The position numbers and the translations under genes were made by a program. A stretch of DNA of 64,000 nucleotides from Martinezella lusitana. GTDB taxonomy: Bacteria; Pseudomonadota; Alphaproteobacteria; Rhizobiales; Rhizobiaceae. The notes beneath the pieces were generated by a model. It had not been told where the DNA came from. It ran no database searches and saw only the letters and a program-made list of their open reading frames with translations. The stretch is taken from positions 1 through 64,000 of the forward strand of contig NZ_JAFEVL010000073.1 of NCBI RefSeq assembly GCF_016901135.1, read 5' to 3'. Positions 8,047 through 17,713 of this stretch are shown here, piece after piece. Numbering within the stretch: position 1 is the stretch's first letter; every line of letters starts with the position of its first letter.

Positions 8047-9141
8047 ATGAACATCAAGAGCCTTCTTCTCGGCTCCGCTGCTGCGCTGGCAGCAGTATCC
8101 GGTGCTCATGCGGCCGACGCTATCGTTGCCGCTGAGCCGGAGCCGCTTGAATACGTCCGCATCTGCGACGCCTACGGTGCTGGCTACTTCTTCATCCCAG
8201 GCACCGAAACCTGCCTCAAGGTCGGCGGCATGGTCCGTACCGAAGGTGGCTGGTACAACGCTTACAATCCGGGCCCGGGCGGCGATCGCGGCACGTATTG
8301 GCATACCCGCGCTCAGCTGAGCATCGATACCGCGAGCGACACCGAATACGGTCCGCTGAAGACCAACACCGTCTATCGTTTCGACTGGAACGACGGCAAC
8401 TCCACGACCACCAAGCTGCTCTGGGCTAACATCAGCCTCGGCGGTTTCCTGGTCGGTAAGCAGGACTCGCAGTACAACCTGTACACCGGTTACGCCGGCG
8501 ACGTCATCAACGACGACGTGATCTGGGACGGCCCGTACGAACTCAACCAGTTGACCTACAACTACGATGCAGGCAACGGCTTTACGGCTGTCGTCTCGCT
8601 CGAAGACAGCAACTCCGGTGCCGATACGTCTTCCTACGGTGGTGCTTGGGTTCAGTCGAAGGCTGATCACTATGCTCCGAACGCCGTTGCGGGTATTGGC
8701 TACAAGGCCGGTATGTTCGGCTTCAAGGTCGTTGGTGGTTATGACTCCATCGTCGAAGAAGGTGCAGTCAAGGCTCGTATCGACGCGAACTTCGGCTTCC
8801 TCACAGCCTTCTTGATGGGCGGCTACAACACGGACGGCAGCAAGCTGAACCAGTATGCCGGCTCGAACCTGAACGCATCTGCTTGCCCGGTTGGCCGTGG
8901 CGATCTTTGCGGCTGGGGCGATTGGGCGGTTTGGGGCGGCATTGGCGTTCCGATCAACGACAAGCTGAAGTGGAACGTACAGCTCGCCTACACCGACTCG
9001 AAGATCTTCGAGGCGACCACGAACCTCAAGTTCAACCCGGTCAAGAACCTGCTCATCGAGCCGGAAGTTACCTACACCAACTTCGATTCTGTGAACCAGG
9101 ATCAGTGGGCTGGTCTCCTCCGCTTCCAGCGCAGCTTCTAA
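8047..9141 (+). CDS. ropA: RopA-type outer-membrane porin 2
   Basis: 364 residues from ATG 8047. The signal peptide is nearly identical to porin 1 and the start motif is the same (PLEYVRICDAYGAGYFFIPG). The C-terminal strand ends RFQRSF. It is a paralogue: the signal peptide, early strands and last ~70 residues are almost identical, while the outer loops differ. A loop near residue 290 gains about ten residues including two Cys (SACPVGRGDLCG), absent from porin 1; with the usual early Cys pair this gives a second possible disulfide. It probably has the same pore function with different surface properties. It has its own leader and terminator. Confidence 0.93.
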   Translation: MNIKSLLLGSAAALAAVSGAHAADAIVAAEPEPLEYVRICDAYGAGYFFIPGTETCLKVGGMVRTEGGWYNAYNPGPGGDRGTYWHTRAQLSIDTASDTEYGPLKTNTVYRFDWNDGNSTTTKLLWANISLGGFLVGKQDSQYNLYTGYAGDVINDDVIWDGPYELNQLTYNYDAGNGFTAVVSLEDSNSGADTSSYGGAWVQSKADHYAPNAVAGIGYKAGMFGFKVVGGYDSIVEEGAVKARIDANFGFLTAFLMGGYNTDGSKLNQYAGSNLNASACPVGRGDLCGWGDWAVWGGIGVPINDKLKWNVQLAYTDSKIFEATTNLKFNPVKNLLIEPEVTYTNFDSVNQDQWAGLLRFQRSF

Positions 9142-9201
9142 TTCGGTTCGCCGAATCGGATTCGATAAAACTTCTGATCCGACCTCCGATCAGAAAAAAC
9201 T

Positions 9202-9233
9202 GGCCCGGTTTTCCCAACCGGGCCTTTCCTTTT
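9202..9233 (+). terminator. Rho-independent terminator of porin 2
   Basis: Perfect 9-base stem GGCCCGGTT (9202-9210) / AACCGGGCC (9216-9224) with a TTCCC loop and a TTTCCTTTT tail. It also lies just beyond the 3' end of the convergent hydrolase gene (stop at 9262). Confidence 0.88.
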
Positions 9234-9261
9234 GTGTCGTTCTAAGCGGTCGAGGCTGCTG

Positions 9262-10155
9262 TCAAACCGCCGAGAGAAAAGACCGAATTGCATCCGGAAT
9301 GTCGCCGAGATGCAAGATAGGGGCGTGCCCTTGCCCGGTCGCGATCCTGATGACTGCCCCCTGGTGGCGGCTCGCCATTTCGGCGGTGGTAGCCGTTGTC
9401 AGAAGCTTGGAATTCTCGCCGCGAATCACCATCAGCGGCATGCCTTGGAAGCCTTCGAATTGAGGCCATAGGTCGGGAAACGGTGCCTCGAGATCAAGCG
9501 ATTGCATCTGTGCCGCGATAGCGGCGTCGTAATCGGCAACGGGCTTGCCATCGCCGAAGACATAGATCGCGCGCGCCATATCCTGCCAGTCTTCGTCGCT
9601 AAGCGCGGTAAAGGCGCCGCCATGATTCTCCCGCAGGATATCTACGGCTTCATCCCAATCGGCAGGTTTTCTGTCACTGTTTAGGTAATCGCGAATATCG
9701 ACCAGCCCGACCTTTTCCAGGACAGGGCCAATATCGTTGAGAATGACCGCTTTCAGGACATCCGGGCGGCTGGCCGCAAGCACATGCAGCACGAGACCGC
9801 CGCGCGACGTACCGATGAAGATGGCCTGTGGGATATCAAGGGCCGCACAGACGGCCAGGACGTCCTGGGCTTCGACGGCAAGATTGTAGTGTGATTTGTC
9901 TGCATCCCGTTCGGATGAACCGCGTCCGCGAGCGTCGAGCGTGATCACCCTGCGGGGAACCGTGGGGTCACGCGACAAAAGCAGCGCCAATTGGTGGAAG
10001 TCCCGGGAATTGCGCGTCAGCCCCGGCAGGCAGACGATGGGCGGCCTTGCCAGAGTTGCCGATTCGCCACCGCTATAGTCCCGGATATAGAGTTGCAGCC
10101 CGTCCGGGGCTGCTATCGTTCGAGCTATGAAGCCGCTTTGATCGTCGCTGCGCAT
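9262..10155 (-). CDS. Alpha/beta-hydrolase
   Basis: 297 residues from the ATG at 10155; upstream in-frame ATGs at 10200 and 10215 are possible. Alpha/beta-hydrolase landmarks in order: oxyanion-region LPGLTRN near 43, DARGRGSS near 74, nucleophile elbow GTSRGG with Ser117, acid-region RGENSKLL near 250, and catalytic His in GQGHAP near 275. The substrate is unknown; the compact cap fits small esters or lactones. It reads convergently toward porin 2 and has no operon partner. Confidence 0.85.
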   Translation of the reverse strand: MRSDDQSGFIARTIAAPDGLQLYIRDYSGGESATLARPPIVCLPGLTRNSRDFHQLALLLSRDPTVPRRVITLDARGRGSSERDADKSHYNLAVEAQDVLAVCAALDIPQAIFIGTSRGGLVLHVLAASRPDVLKAVILNDIGPVLEKVGLVDIRDYLNSDRKPADWDEAVDILRENHGGAFTALSDEDWQDMARAIYVFGDGKPVADYDAAIAAQMQSLDLEAPFPDLWPQFEGFQGMPLMVIRGENSKLLTTATTAEMASRHQGAVIRIATGQGHAPILHLGDIPDAIRSFLSAV

Positions 10156-10236
10156 GCATCGTGCCTCGTGCTTGGGATATCGCGAGGGATGTAACGTCAT
10201 TTCCGCAGCATGCACAACCGTGGTTGTGGCTCCGCC

Positions 10237-12291
10237 TTAGCCGCGACCGCTGACGAGATCGTGCACGATGTCGGTCTTCTGTCCGAGGCGTGCCTTGTAG
10301 ACCTGATAGTTCTCCATCACCCGTTGGACATAGTTGCGGGTTTCGGGGAAGGGGATGCGTTCGATCCAGTCGATGACATCGTCGAGCGACTTGCCGCGTG
10401 GATCGCCATAGCGGCCGATCCATTCCGGAACCTTGTTCGGACCGGCATTGTAGGCGATGAAGGTGAGGATATAGGACCCGCCGAAGGTATCGATCTGCTC
10501 GCCGAGATAATGGGCGCCGAGTGTCGCGTTGTAGCCGGCATCCTGCGTCAGTTTGTCGGCGGAATAGGCCATGCCGTGCCGACCGGCGACGGCCTTTGCC
10601 GTCTTCGGCAGAAGCTGCAGCAGGCCGCGCGCATTGGCAGAGGAGACGGCTGCTGGATTGAAGGCGCTTTCCTGCCGGGCGATGGCATAGGCAAGCGCCT
10701 TGCCGGAGCCGGAGATATTGGCACTGTCCGGAATGACGCCGATCGGGAAGGCCAGCGCTGCCACATCGACGCCGCGGCCATAGGCGATCTTGCCGATCTG
10801 CAGTGATAACTGGTGATTGCCGGAACGCTCGGCCTGCGCCGCCAGCATGGCGATCTCGCCCGGGCTCTGCAATTGCTTCGCCAGCGCACGATAGAGCGCC
10901 TCGGCGCGCCAGCCATGTCCTGCCGCCTCGAGCCGCGAGATGGCCTGCACGGCCTCGTGTGCCTGGAAGCGCTGTCGATCCTCGGTCGAAGGCGATGGAT
11001 AAGTGACGTTCAGCATCCGGCGCCCAAGTTTCTCGGCCGCAAGCTGGCCGTAGAACGTGCTCGGATAGGACGCAGCCTTGGCATAGAAATCGCCGGCCTT
11101 GCCGGGGCCGCCGCCTTCGGCCGCGCGGCCAAGCCAGTACCAGGCGCGTGACTGCGAGAGCGGCCCGTTGGAAACCTGCAGGATCTTGCGGAAATGCGTT
11201 GCCGCGGTCGCGCCGTCCTGCAGACCGCGCAATGCATACCAGCCGGCGTGGAATTCAGCCTCGCCGACATCCTGCGGGCTTTCCGCAACATTGGCGTTGA
11301 CGACGCTGTAAGCGGCCTTGAACTCACCCTGATCCACCAGGCCGCGGCTGACGATGCGTTGCTCGTTCCACCATTGGCCGGGATCGACGAGCACGCTGCG
11401 GTCGCGCGGCATCTGCGCCAGAAGATTGGCGGCATCGTCATATTTGTTCTGGCGGCGGAGGTTTTCGATCCGCATGAAAAGATAGGCCGGGTCCTTGCGC
11501 CATTGCGCATCAATGGCTGCAATCAGCCCATCGGCCTTGGCTGAGCGATCATTGACCGCTGCCCAGGCTTTGTAGAGCGATTGGGCGTTCCCGAGATCGC
11601 CGAAGCGCTTCGCTTGTGCGGTGCGATCGCGGTAAAGCAGATAGTCCATGCGCGCCTTGTGATCGGCAGGCGACAGCAGGCCGGAGAATTCCGCGAGAAT
11701 CTTGTCCTCGAAAGGCTTGTCCAACGCTTCGTTACGCCAGATCTTGCGGATCAGCTTGGCAGCTTGTGCCGGGTTGCCGCGCGCCACGAGCGCGCGTGAC
11801 AGGATCACCGAGCCTTCGACTGTTTCCGGCTGAGTATTGCCGAATGCAGCAAGGATTTGATCTGTCGGCGGATTTTCGGTGTAGAGCGCCCGTTCCGAGT
11901 TGCCGCGCAGGCTGCCGAGCCCCGGCCAGCCGACAAGCTCGCGGGCGGCGGCGGCAATCTCGCCGGAGGGAATGCCCGGCTGACCCGACGTGGCGATTGC
12001 CCAGGTCAGAATATGGCGGTCGAGCGTGCCTTCGCCCAAGCCGTTGCGAATGGCCAGCGCCTGCATGGGGTTCTTGTTGGAGAGTGCGTCGAGGCCGGCC
12101 TTCAGGTCGCCGCTCACGGGTGCAACGGCAGGGCCGCGCGGGATCGAGGCGGTGCTCATCGGATCGGGCATCGCCATGGCCACATCGGCGCCGGCGCGGG
12201 TCGAAGTCTGTTCACCGGGAAGCTGCGAGGCAAAAGCGCCCCATGCGACCGCCAAGCCTACAGCGGTCCAGATCGTGACACGTCTCTTCAT
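10237..12291 (-). CDS. Soluble lytic murein transglycosylase (Slt-type)
   Basis: 684 residues from ATG 12291 (a GTG at 12303 is an alternative with an AAGGGG site upstream). An N-terminal signal segment (MKRRVTIWTAVGLAVAWGAF) exports it to the periplasm. Residues ~80-480 are helical repeats like the superhelical U-domain of Slt70. The C-terminal lysozyme-like SLT domain has the catalytic Glu in ARQESAF (about residue 541), then the GLLQL(L)P and AYNAGP motifs. It cleaves peptidoglycan glycan chains to anhydromuropeptides, in wall turnover. It stands alone, divergent from dapA across ~217 bases. Confidence 0.92.
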   Translation of the reverse strand: MKRRVTIWTAVGLAVAWGAFASQLPGEQTSTRAGADVAMAMPDPMSTASIPRGPAVAPVSGDLKAGLDALSNKNPMQALAIRNGLGEGTLDRHILTWAIATSGQPGIPSGEIAAAARELVGWPGLGSLRGNSERALYTENPPTDQILAAFGNTQPETVEGSVILSRALVARGNPAQAAKLIRKIWRNEALDKPFEDKILAEFSGLLSPADHKARMDYLLYRDRTAQAKRFGDLGNAQSLYKAWAAVNDRSAKADGLIAAIDAQWRKDPAYLFMRIENLRRQNKYDDAANLLAQMPRDRSVLVDPGQWWNEQRIVSRGLVDQGEFKAAYSVVNANVAESPQDVGEAEFHAGWYALRGLQDGATAATHFRKILQVSNGPLSQSRAWYWLGRAAEGGGPGKAGDFYAKAASYPSTFYGQLAAEKLGRRMLNVTYPSPSTEDRQRFQAHEAVQAISRLEAAGHGWRAEALYRALAKQLQSPGEIAMLAAQAERSGNHQLSLQIGKIAYGRGVDVAALAFPIGVIPDSANISGSGKALAYAIARQESAFNPAAVSSANARGLLQLLPKTAKAVAGRHGMAYSADKLTQDAGYNATLGAHYLGEQIDTFGGSYILTFIAYNAGPNKVPEWIGRYGDPRGKSLDDVIDWIERIPFPETRNYVQRVMENYQVYKARLGQKTDIVHDLVSGRG

Positions 12292-12508
12292 CCGGCTACT
12301 CACAAAACAATCGGGCCCCTTCCATTTGCCAAATGCTATATTAACGAAACCTTACCGGTGGTCCGAATTTCAATCAATTATGATATCGGAAACTGCCCTT
12401 CACCATTCAAAGCGCGCTTGTCGCCGTCAAGTCGGCGCTCTATGGTGCGCGGATTCATAACCATGGATTGCGGCTGAAGCATGAAAGCAGTGCCGCTAGG
12501 AGACTTGC

Positions 12509-13393
12509 ATGTTCCAGGGGTCCATTCCCGCACTCGTTACGCCCTTTACTGACGCCGGCAAGGTGGATGAGGCTTCCTTCGCCTCTCATGTCGACTGGCA
12601 GATAAAAGAGGGTAGCCGCGGCTTGGTGCCCGTGGGCACGACGGGTGAATCGCCGACCCTGTCGCATGAGGAGCACAAGCGCGTCGTCGAGCTCTGCATC
12701 GAGGTGGCGAACAAGCGCGTTCCCGTTATGGCGGGTGCCGGCTCGAACAATACGCGCGAAGCGATCGAGCTTGCCCAGCATGCCGAGAAGGTCGGTGCCA
12801 ACGCGGTTCTCGTCGTCACGCCCTATTACAACAAGCCGACGCAGAAGGGCCTCTATGCTCATTTTGCTGCCGTCGCGGAGGCGGTGAAGCTGCCGATCTA
12901 CATCTACAATATTCCGGGCCGTTCGGTTGTCGACATGACGCCGGAGACGATGGGCGCGCTCGCCAAGGCCTATGCCAATATCGTCGGGGTGAAGGACGCG
13001 ACCGGCAAGATCGAGCGTGTCTCCGAGCAGCGCATCACCTGCGGTCGTGATTTCCGCCAGCTTTCCGGCGAGGATGCGACGGCACTCGGCTTCAATGCCC
13101 ATGGCGGCATCGGATGCATTTCGGTGACGGCCAACGTTGCGCCGCGCCTTTGCGCCGAACTCCAGGCGGCAACGCTTGCCGGCGACTACGCCAAGGCTCT
13201 GGAATATCAGGACCGCCTGATGCCGCTGCACAAGGCAATCTTTATTGAACCGGGACTTTGCGGCGCCAAATACGGTCTCTCTCGCCTCGGCCGCATGAGC
13301 CGCAACGTCCGCTCGCCGCTGCTCTCGACCTTGGAACCGGGTACGGAGGCGGCAATCGATGCGGCAATGCGCCATGCCGGCCTGCTGAACTGA
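12509..13393 (+). CDS. dapA: 4-hydroxy-tetrahydrodipicolinate synthase (DapA)
   Basis: 294 residues, normal length. It condenses pyruvate with aspartate semialdehyde, the first committed step to diaminopimelate and lysine. Visible active-site residues match the family: Thr44-Thr45 in GTTGES, Tyr133 in YNIPGR, and the Schiff-base Lys162 in GVKDATG. AGGAG lies 7 bases before the start. The preceding divergent gene cuts the peptidoglycan that diaminopimelate crosslinks. smpB follows after 139 bases. Confidence 0.97.
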   Translation: MFQGSIPALVTPFTDAGKVDEASFASHVDWQIKEGSRGLVPVGTTGESPTLSHEEHKRVVELCIEVANKRVPVMAGAGSNNTREAIELAQHAEKVGANAVLVVTPYYNKPTQKGLYAHFAAVAEAVKLPIYIYNIPGRSVVDMTPETMGALAKAYANIVGVKDATGKIERVSEQRITCGRDFRQLSGEDATALGFNAHGGIGCISVTANVAPRLCAELQAATLAGDYAKALEYQDRLMPLHKAIFIEPGLCGAKYGLSRLGRMSRNVRSPLLSTLEPGTEAAIDAAMRHAGLLN

Positions 13394-13532
13394 GCATATA
13401 GCAAGCGCATCGCTGAGATCTCCGCCGGGCCGCTCTCTTCACAAGGAGGGCGGTCTCGCTTATTTAAGGTACAGGAACTTGGCGCGCCGACGGCTGCCGC
13501 CGGAATGACATAAGAAAAGAAGAAGAAAAATC

Positions 13533-14012
13533 ATGGCCCCCAAAGGCAGCCAACGCGTAGTCAACAAGATCGTGGCGGAAAACCGCAAGGCCCGCTTCAA
13601 CTACGAGATCATCGATACCTATGAGGCAGGGATCGTGCTGATGGGCACGGAGGTCAAGTCGCTGCGCGAAGGCAAGGCCAACATCGCCGAATCCTACGCT
13701 TCGGACGAAGGTGGCGAGATCTGGCTCATCAACTCCTATCTGCCGGAATATCTGCAGGCGAACCGCTTCAATCACGAGCCGCGTCGCCGCCGTAAACTGC
13801 TGCTTTCCAGCCGCGAGATCGGCCGGCTGCGCTCCGCCATCAATCGCGAGGGCATGACGCTGGTACCGTTGAAGATCTATTTCAACGACAACGGCCGCGC
13901 AAAGCTGGAATTGGCCCTCGCCAAGGGTAAGAAGCTGCACGACAAGCGCGAATCCGAAAAGGAACGCGATTGGAATCGGCAGAAGAGCCGTCTGCTCAAG
14001 GACAATCGGTAA
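13533..14012 (+). CDS. smpB: SsrA-binding protein SmpB
   Basis: 159 residues, the usual length. SmpB binds tmRNA and delivers it to stalled ribosomes for trans-translation. The sequence shows the family start (NRKARFNYEIIDTYEAGIVL), the GTEVKSLREGK block, the internal RRRKLLLS segment, and the basic C-terminal tail (KRESEKERDWNRQKSR) that mimics mRNA in the ribosome. The ribosome site is AAGAAGAAGAAA. No ssrA gene was recognised nearby. Confidence 0.96.
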   Translation: MAPKGSQRVVNKIVAENRKARFNYEIIDTYEAGIVLMGTEVKSLREGKANIAESYASDEGGEIWLINSYLPEYLQANRFNHEPRRRRKLLLSSREIGRLRSAINREGMTLVPLKIYFNDNGRAKLELALAKGKKLHDKRESEKERDWNRQKSRLLKDNR

Positions 14013-14061
14013 GGGCGGTGGCAGGCCAGCGCGGGGCATAGGTCCGGCGCCCCCGACATGT

Positions 14062-14088
14062 GCCGGCGAAAACCTCGCCGGCTCTATT
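14062..14088. terminator. Probable terminator between convergent smpB and NYN gene
   Basis: 8-base stem GCCGGCGA (14062-14069) / TCGCCGGC (14075-14082) followed by CTCTATT. It sits between the smpB stop and the convergent NYN stop at 14084, so it could serve both strands. The T-run is weak. Confidence 0.5.
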
Positions 14089-14671
14089 GTTCGTCTGCAT
14101 CCGTTTCCGCGTGGCTTACCTCGGCCGAACGCTGAGGGCGCTCCGACGGGTCGCGTCCGATTTCCGCCTTCAAGGACACGAGGTCGATGAAATGATCAGC
14201 CTGGCGACGCAGGTCGTCGGCGATCATCGGAGGCTGGGTTGCCATGGTCGAGATGACCGAGACCTTGCGGCCACGGCGCTGCAGCGCTTCCACCAGGGTG
14301 GTGAAATCGCCATCTCCGGAAAAGATCACCAGATGATCGACGGTTTCCGATTGCTCCATGGCGTCGATCGCCAACTCGATGTCCATGTTGCCCTTGATCT
14401 TGCGGCGTCCCATGGAATCGGTGAATTCCTTGGCCGGCTTGGTGATGACCTTGTAGCCGTTGTAATCAAGCCAATCGATCAGCGGGCGGATCGAGGAGTA
14501 TTCCTGGTCTTCAATAAGCGCCGTATAATAATAGGCACGCAGCAGGTATCCGCGTTTCTGAAATGCTTTCAGGAGCTTACGATAGTCGATATCGAAGCCG
14601 AGGCTCTTCGATGCAGCGTAAAGGTTGGCGCCGTCTATAAAAAGTGCAATTTTTTCGCGTGGGTCAAACAT
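14084..14671 (-). CDS. NYN-domain (PIN-like) putative ribonuclease, LabA/DUF88 type
   Basis: 195 residues. The acidic metal-binding residues of the NYN/PIN fold are in place: FIDGANLY with Asp13, KGNMDIELAIDA with Asp97, and FSGDGDF with Asp120 and Asp122. The C-terminal ~35 residues are polar and probably disordered. Members of this family are Mg-dependent RNases or RNA-processing proteins; the target is unknown. A conserved neighbour of smpB and rpoZ in rhizobia as far as I know, so a role in RNA handling is plausible but inferred. Confidence 0.85.
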   Translation of the reverse strand: MFDPREKIALFIDGANLYAASKSLGFDIDYRKLLKAFQKRGYLLRAYYYTALIEDQEYSSIRPLIDWLDYNGYKVITKPAKEFTDSMGRRKIKGNMDIELAIDAMEQSETVDHLVIFSGDGDFTTLVEALQRRGRKVSVISTMATQPPMIADDLRRQADHFIDLVSLKAEIGRDPSERPQRSAEVSHAETDADEQ

Positions 14672-14982
14672 CGCTTACATATCCACTGTTACAAAAATGC
14701 AATTATTTTTTCAAAGTGCAGCTAAAACAAGGCCTTGTAAGGCATTGCAGAATAATTCGTATTACTTTATGAATTATTCATATAATCGAGATTTAGGGCA
14801 CGAAAGGCGATATTCCAAGCAATCTTAGGTAGAATTAGCTGTTTGTCTAGGGGAATTTTAGCATCTTCTGGGATGGCGCGATGGTACTCAAACAGGAAAA
14901 ACTTGAATTTGCCATCGTTTGCTTGTATCGGCGTGTCTACTCCGAGACATGATGACGACATCACGACCGCAAAGGACAGGCA
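14672..14982. other. AT-rich divergent promoter region between NYN gene and rpoZ
   Basis: 311 bases without a supported gene, clearly AT-rich around 14690-14830. Perfect 9-base inverted repeat GAATAATTC (14750-14758) / GAATTATTC (14771-14779), spaced 12 bases, is a candidate regulatory site. It must hold the promoters for both flanking genes. Confidence 0.45.
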
Positions 14983-15384
14983 ATGGCCCGTGTCACAGTA
15001 GAAGATTGCATTGATAAAGTAGAGAACCGGTTCGAGCTCGTGCTGCTCGCCAGCCACCGCGCCCGCCTGATTTCGCAGGGCTCCTCGATCACCATCGATC
15101 GCGACAACGACAAGAACCCCGTCGTTGCGCTGCGCGAAATCGCCGACGAGACGCTGTCTCCGGACGATCTCAAGGAAGACCTGATCCATTCGCTGCAGAA
15201 GCATGTCGAGATCGACGAGCCCGAGCCGGATCCGGCAAGCCTGCTGGCGACCGGCGGTGTTTCCGCCTCCAGCGACGAGGAAGAAGATCTCCCGGAAGCC
15301 GTTACTTTCGACCAGATGTCGGAAGAAGAGCTTCTGGCCGGCATCGAAGGCCTGGTTCCGCCGGAAAAAAGCGACGATTACTGA
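14983..15384 (+). CDS. rpoZ: RNA polymerase omega subunit
   Basis: 133 residues. Omega is the small subunit that helps beta-prime fold and assemble and is linked to the (p)ppGpp response. The N-terminal half carries the family signature (MARVTVEDCIDKVENRFELV, then ARLISQG and ALREIADE). The acidic C-terminal half is the longer tail usual in alphaproteobacteria. It is followed after 100 bases by rsh, the conserved omega/(p)ppGpp pairing. Confidence 0.97.
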   Translation: MARVTVEDCIDKVENRFELVLLASHRARLISQGSSITIDRDNDKNPVVALREIADETLSPDDLKEDLIHSLQKHVEIDEPEPDPASLLATGGVSASSDEEEDLPEAVTFDQMSEEELLAGIEGLVPPEKSDDY

Positions 15385-15484
15385 TCGTCGAGCTTGATGC
15401 TCCGGGCAGGAGCGATATGATGACGAAATGCGTGCGCCGGTCATATGACTGGCGCGCTTTTGTTTTTGCGGGAGTAGCTTTGGA

Positions 15485-17713
15485 ATGATGCGGCAATACG
15501 AGCTTGTTGAGCGCGTGCAGAAATACAAGCCCGATGCCAACGAAGCTCTGCTCAACAAGGCCTATGTTTATGCGATGCAGAAGCATGGCCAGCAGAAACG
15601 TGCCAGCGGCGATCCCTATATTTCCCATCCTCTCGAAGTTGCTGCCATTCTAACGGACATGCGTCTGGACGAGTCGACCATCGCGGTCGCTCTCCTCCAT
15701 GATACGATCGAGGATACGACGGCGACACGCGCCGAGATCGACGAATTGTTCGGCGAGGATATCGGCCGCCTGGTCGAGGGGCTGACCAAGATCAAGAAGC
15801 TCGATCTCGTCACCAAGAAGGCGAAGCAGGCGGAAAACCTGCGCAAGCTGCTGCTCGCCATTTCCGACGACGTGCGCGTGCTTCTGGTGAAGCTCGCCGA
15901 TCGCCTGCACAATATGCGGACGCTCGATCACATGTCGCCGGAAAAGCGCGCCCGCATTTCCGAGGAGACGATGGAAATCTATGCGCCGCTCGCTGGCCGC
16001 ATGGGCATGCAGGACATGCGCGAGGAACTGGAGGAGCTCTCCTTCCGCCACATCAACCCTGAGGCTAACGATACCGTCACCAAGCGCCTGGAAGAGCTGT
16101 CGCGGCGCAACGAAGGGCTGGTCAAGAAGATCGAGACCGAGCTGCGCGACCTGCTGGTCGCCAACGGCCTTGCCAATGCCATGGTCAAGGGTCGGCTGAA
16201 GAAGCCCTATTCGGTCTTCCGCAAGATGCAGTCGAAATCGCTGTCCTTCGAGCAGCTTTCCGACATCTATGGTTTCCGTCTTCTCGTCGACGATATTCCG
16301 TCCTGCTACCGCGCGCTCGGCATCGTGCACACGCGCTGGCGCGTCGTTCCGGGCCGCTTCAAGGACTATATCTCGACGCCGAAGCAGAATGACTACCGTT
16401 CGCTGCATACGACGATCGTCGGCCCCTCCAGCCAGCGTATCGAACTGCAGATCCGCACCAAGCGCATGCATGAGATCGCCGAATTCGGCATCGCCGCCCA
16501 TACGCTCTACAAGGACGGCACCAGCACCAGTACCGGCAACAACGGCGACGGCGAGCTCCTGTCGCGAGAAAGCAATGCCTACTCCTGGCTGCGTCATACC
16601 ATCGAGGCGCTGGCCGAGGGCGATAGCCCGGAAGAGTTCCTCGAACATACGAAGCTGGAGCTGTTCCAGGATCAGGTCTTCTGCTTTACGCCCAAGGGCA
16701 AGCTGATTGCCTTGCCGCGCGGCGCCACGCCGATCGACTTTGCCTATGCCGTCCACACGAATATCGGTGACACCACCGTCGGGGCGAAGATCAACGGCCG
16801 CATCATGCCGCTGGTCACGCGGCTGACCAACGGCGATGAGGTCGAGATCATCCGCTCCGGCGTGCAGGTGCCGCCGGCTGCCTGGGAAGAGATCGTCGTG
16901 ACCGGCAAGGCGCGCGCCGCCATTCGCCGCGCCACCCGGCTTGCCATCCGCAAGCAATATGCCGGCCTCGGCCATCGCATTCTGGAGCGCACCTTCGAGC
17001 GCGCCGGCAAGGTCTTCTCGCGGGAAGCATTGAAGCCGGCCCTGCATCGTCTCGGCCAGAAGGACGTAGAGGATGCCATTGCTGCCGTCGGGCGAGGGGA
17101 GATGTCGTCGCTCGACGTTCTGCGCGCCGTCTATCCCGACCATCAGGACGAACGCGTGACCGTCAAGCCCGCCGGCGACGAGGGCTGGTTCAATGTTCAC
17201 AGCGCCTCCGGCATGATCTTCAAGATCCCCGGCAAGAACAAGGCCGATCTCGCCGACGGCGCCGATGCGCCGCCGATCCGTGGCCTGGCAGCCAATGTCG
17301 AGGTGCATTTCGCACCGACCGGCGCCGTGCCCGGCGACCGCATCGTCGGCATCATGGAAAAGGGCAAGGGCATCACCATATATCCGATCCAGTCGCCGAT
17401 CCTGCAGCGGTTCGACGATGAGCCGGAACGGTGGATCGATGTGCGCTGGGATCTGGACGAGGCCAACAAGTCCCGTTTTACCGCCCGTGTCCTCATCAAC
17501 GCGCTGAATGAACCCGGGACGCTCGCCAAGGTCGCGCAGACCGTCGCCGATATCGATGTCAACATCCGCATCCTCAACACAGTGCGCGTTGCCGCCGATT
17601 TCACCGAGATGGCGTTGGATGTCGAGGTTTGGGATCTGCGTCAGCTCAACCAGCTCCTCGTGCAGCTCAAGGAGCTCGATTGCATCGCGACGGTGAAGCG
17701 GCTTTACGAGTGA
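15485..17713 (+). CDS. rsh: Bifunctional (p)ppGpp synthetase/hydrolase (Rsh)
   Basis: 742 residues with the full long-RSH layout. The HD hydrolase domain has His48 in ISHPLEVA and His72-Asp73 in LLHDTIED. The synthetase domain (about 235-345) has YGFRLLVDD, the RFKD sequence at 291-294 and HTTIVGP. RFKD is the RXKD form found in bifunctional enzymes, not the EXDD form of synthetase-only RelA. A TGS domain (from about 395), a helical/zinc-finger region and a C-terminal ACT domain follow. It makes and degrades the stringent-response alarmone. The start may be the first or second Met of MMRQY. Confidence 0.96.
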   Translation: MMRQYELVERVQKYKPDANEALLNKAYVYAMQKHGQQKRASGDPYISHPLEVAAILTDMRLDESTIAVALLHDTIEDTTATRAEIDELFGEDIGRLVEGLTKIKKLDLVTKKAKQAENLRKLLLAISDDVRVLLVKLADRLHNMRTLDHMSPEKRARISEETMEIYAPLAGRMGMQDMREELEELSFRHINPEANDTVTKRLEELSRRNEGLVKKIETELRDLLVANGLANAMVKGRLKKPYSVFRKMQSKSLSFEQLSDIYGFRLLVDDIPSCYRALGIVHTRWRVVPGRFKDYISTPKQNDYRSLHTTIVGPSSQRIELQIRTKRMHEIAEFGIAAHTLYKDGTSTSTGNNGDGELLSRESNAYSWLRHTIEALAEGDSPEEFLEHTKLELFQDQVFCFTPKGKLIALPRGATPIDFAYAVHTNIGDTTVGAKINGRIMPLVTRLTNGDEVEIIRSGVQVPPAAWEEIVVTGKARAAIRRATRLAIRKQYAGLGHRILERTFERAGKVFSREALKPALHRLGQKDVEDAIAAVGRGEMSSLDVLRAVYPDHQDERVTVKPAGDEGWFNVHSASGMIFKIPGKNKADLADGADAPPIRGLAANVEVHFAPTGAVPGDRIVGIMEKGKGITIYPIQSPILQRFDDEPERWIDVRWDLDEANKSRFTARVLINALNEPGTLAKVAQTVADIDVNIRILNTVRVAADFTEMALDVEVWDLRQLNQLLVQLKELDCIATVKRLYE

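Noticed and set aside
10210..10806. 198-residue frame opposite the transglycosylase
   Set aside because: Antisense shadow; the minus-strand SLT domain with its catalytic motifs is clearly the real gene.
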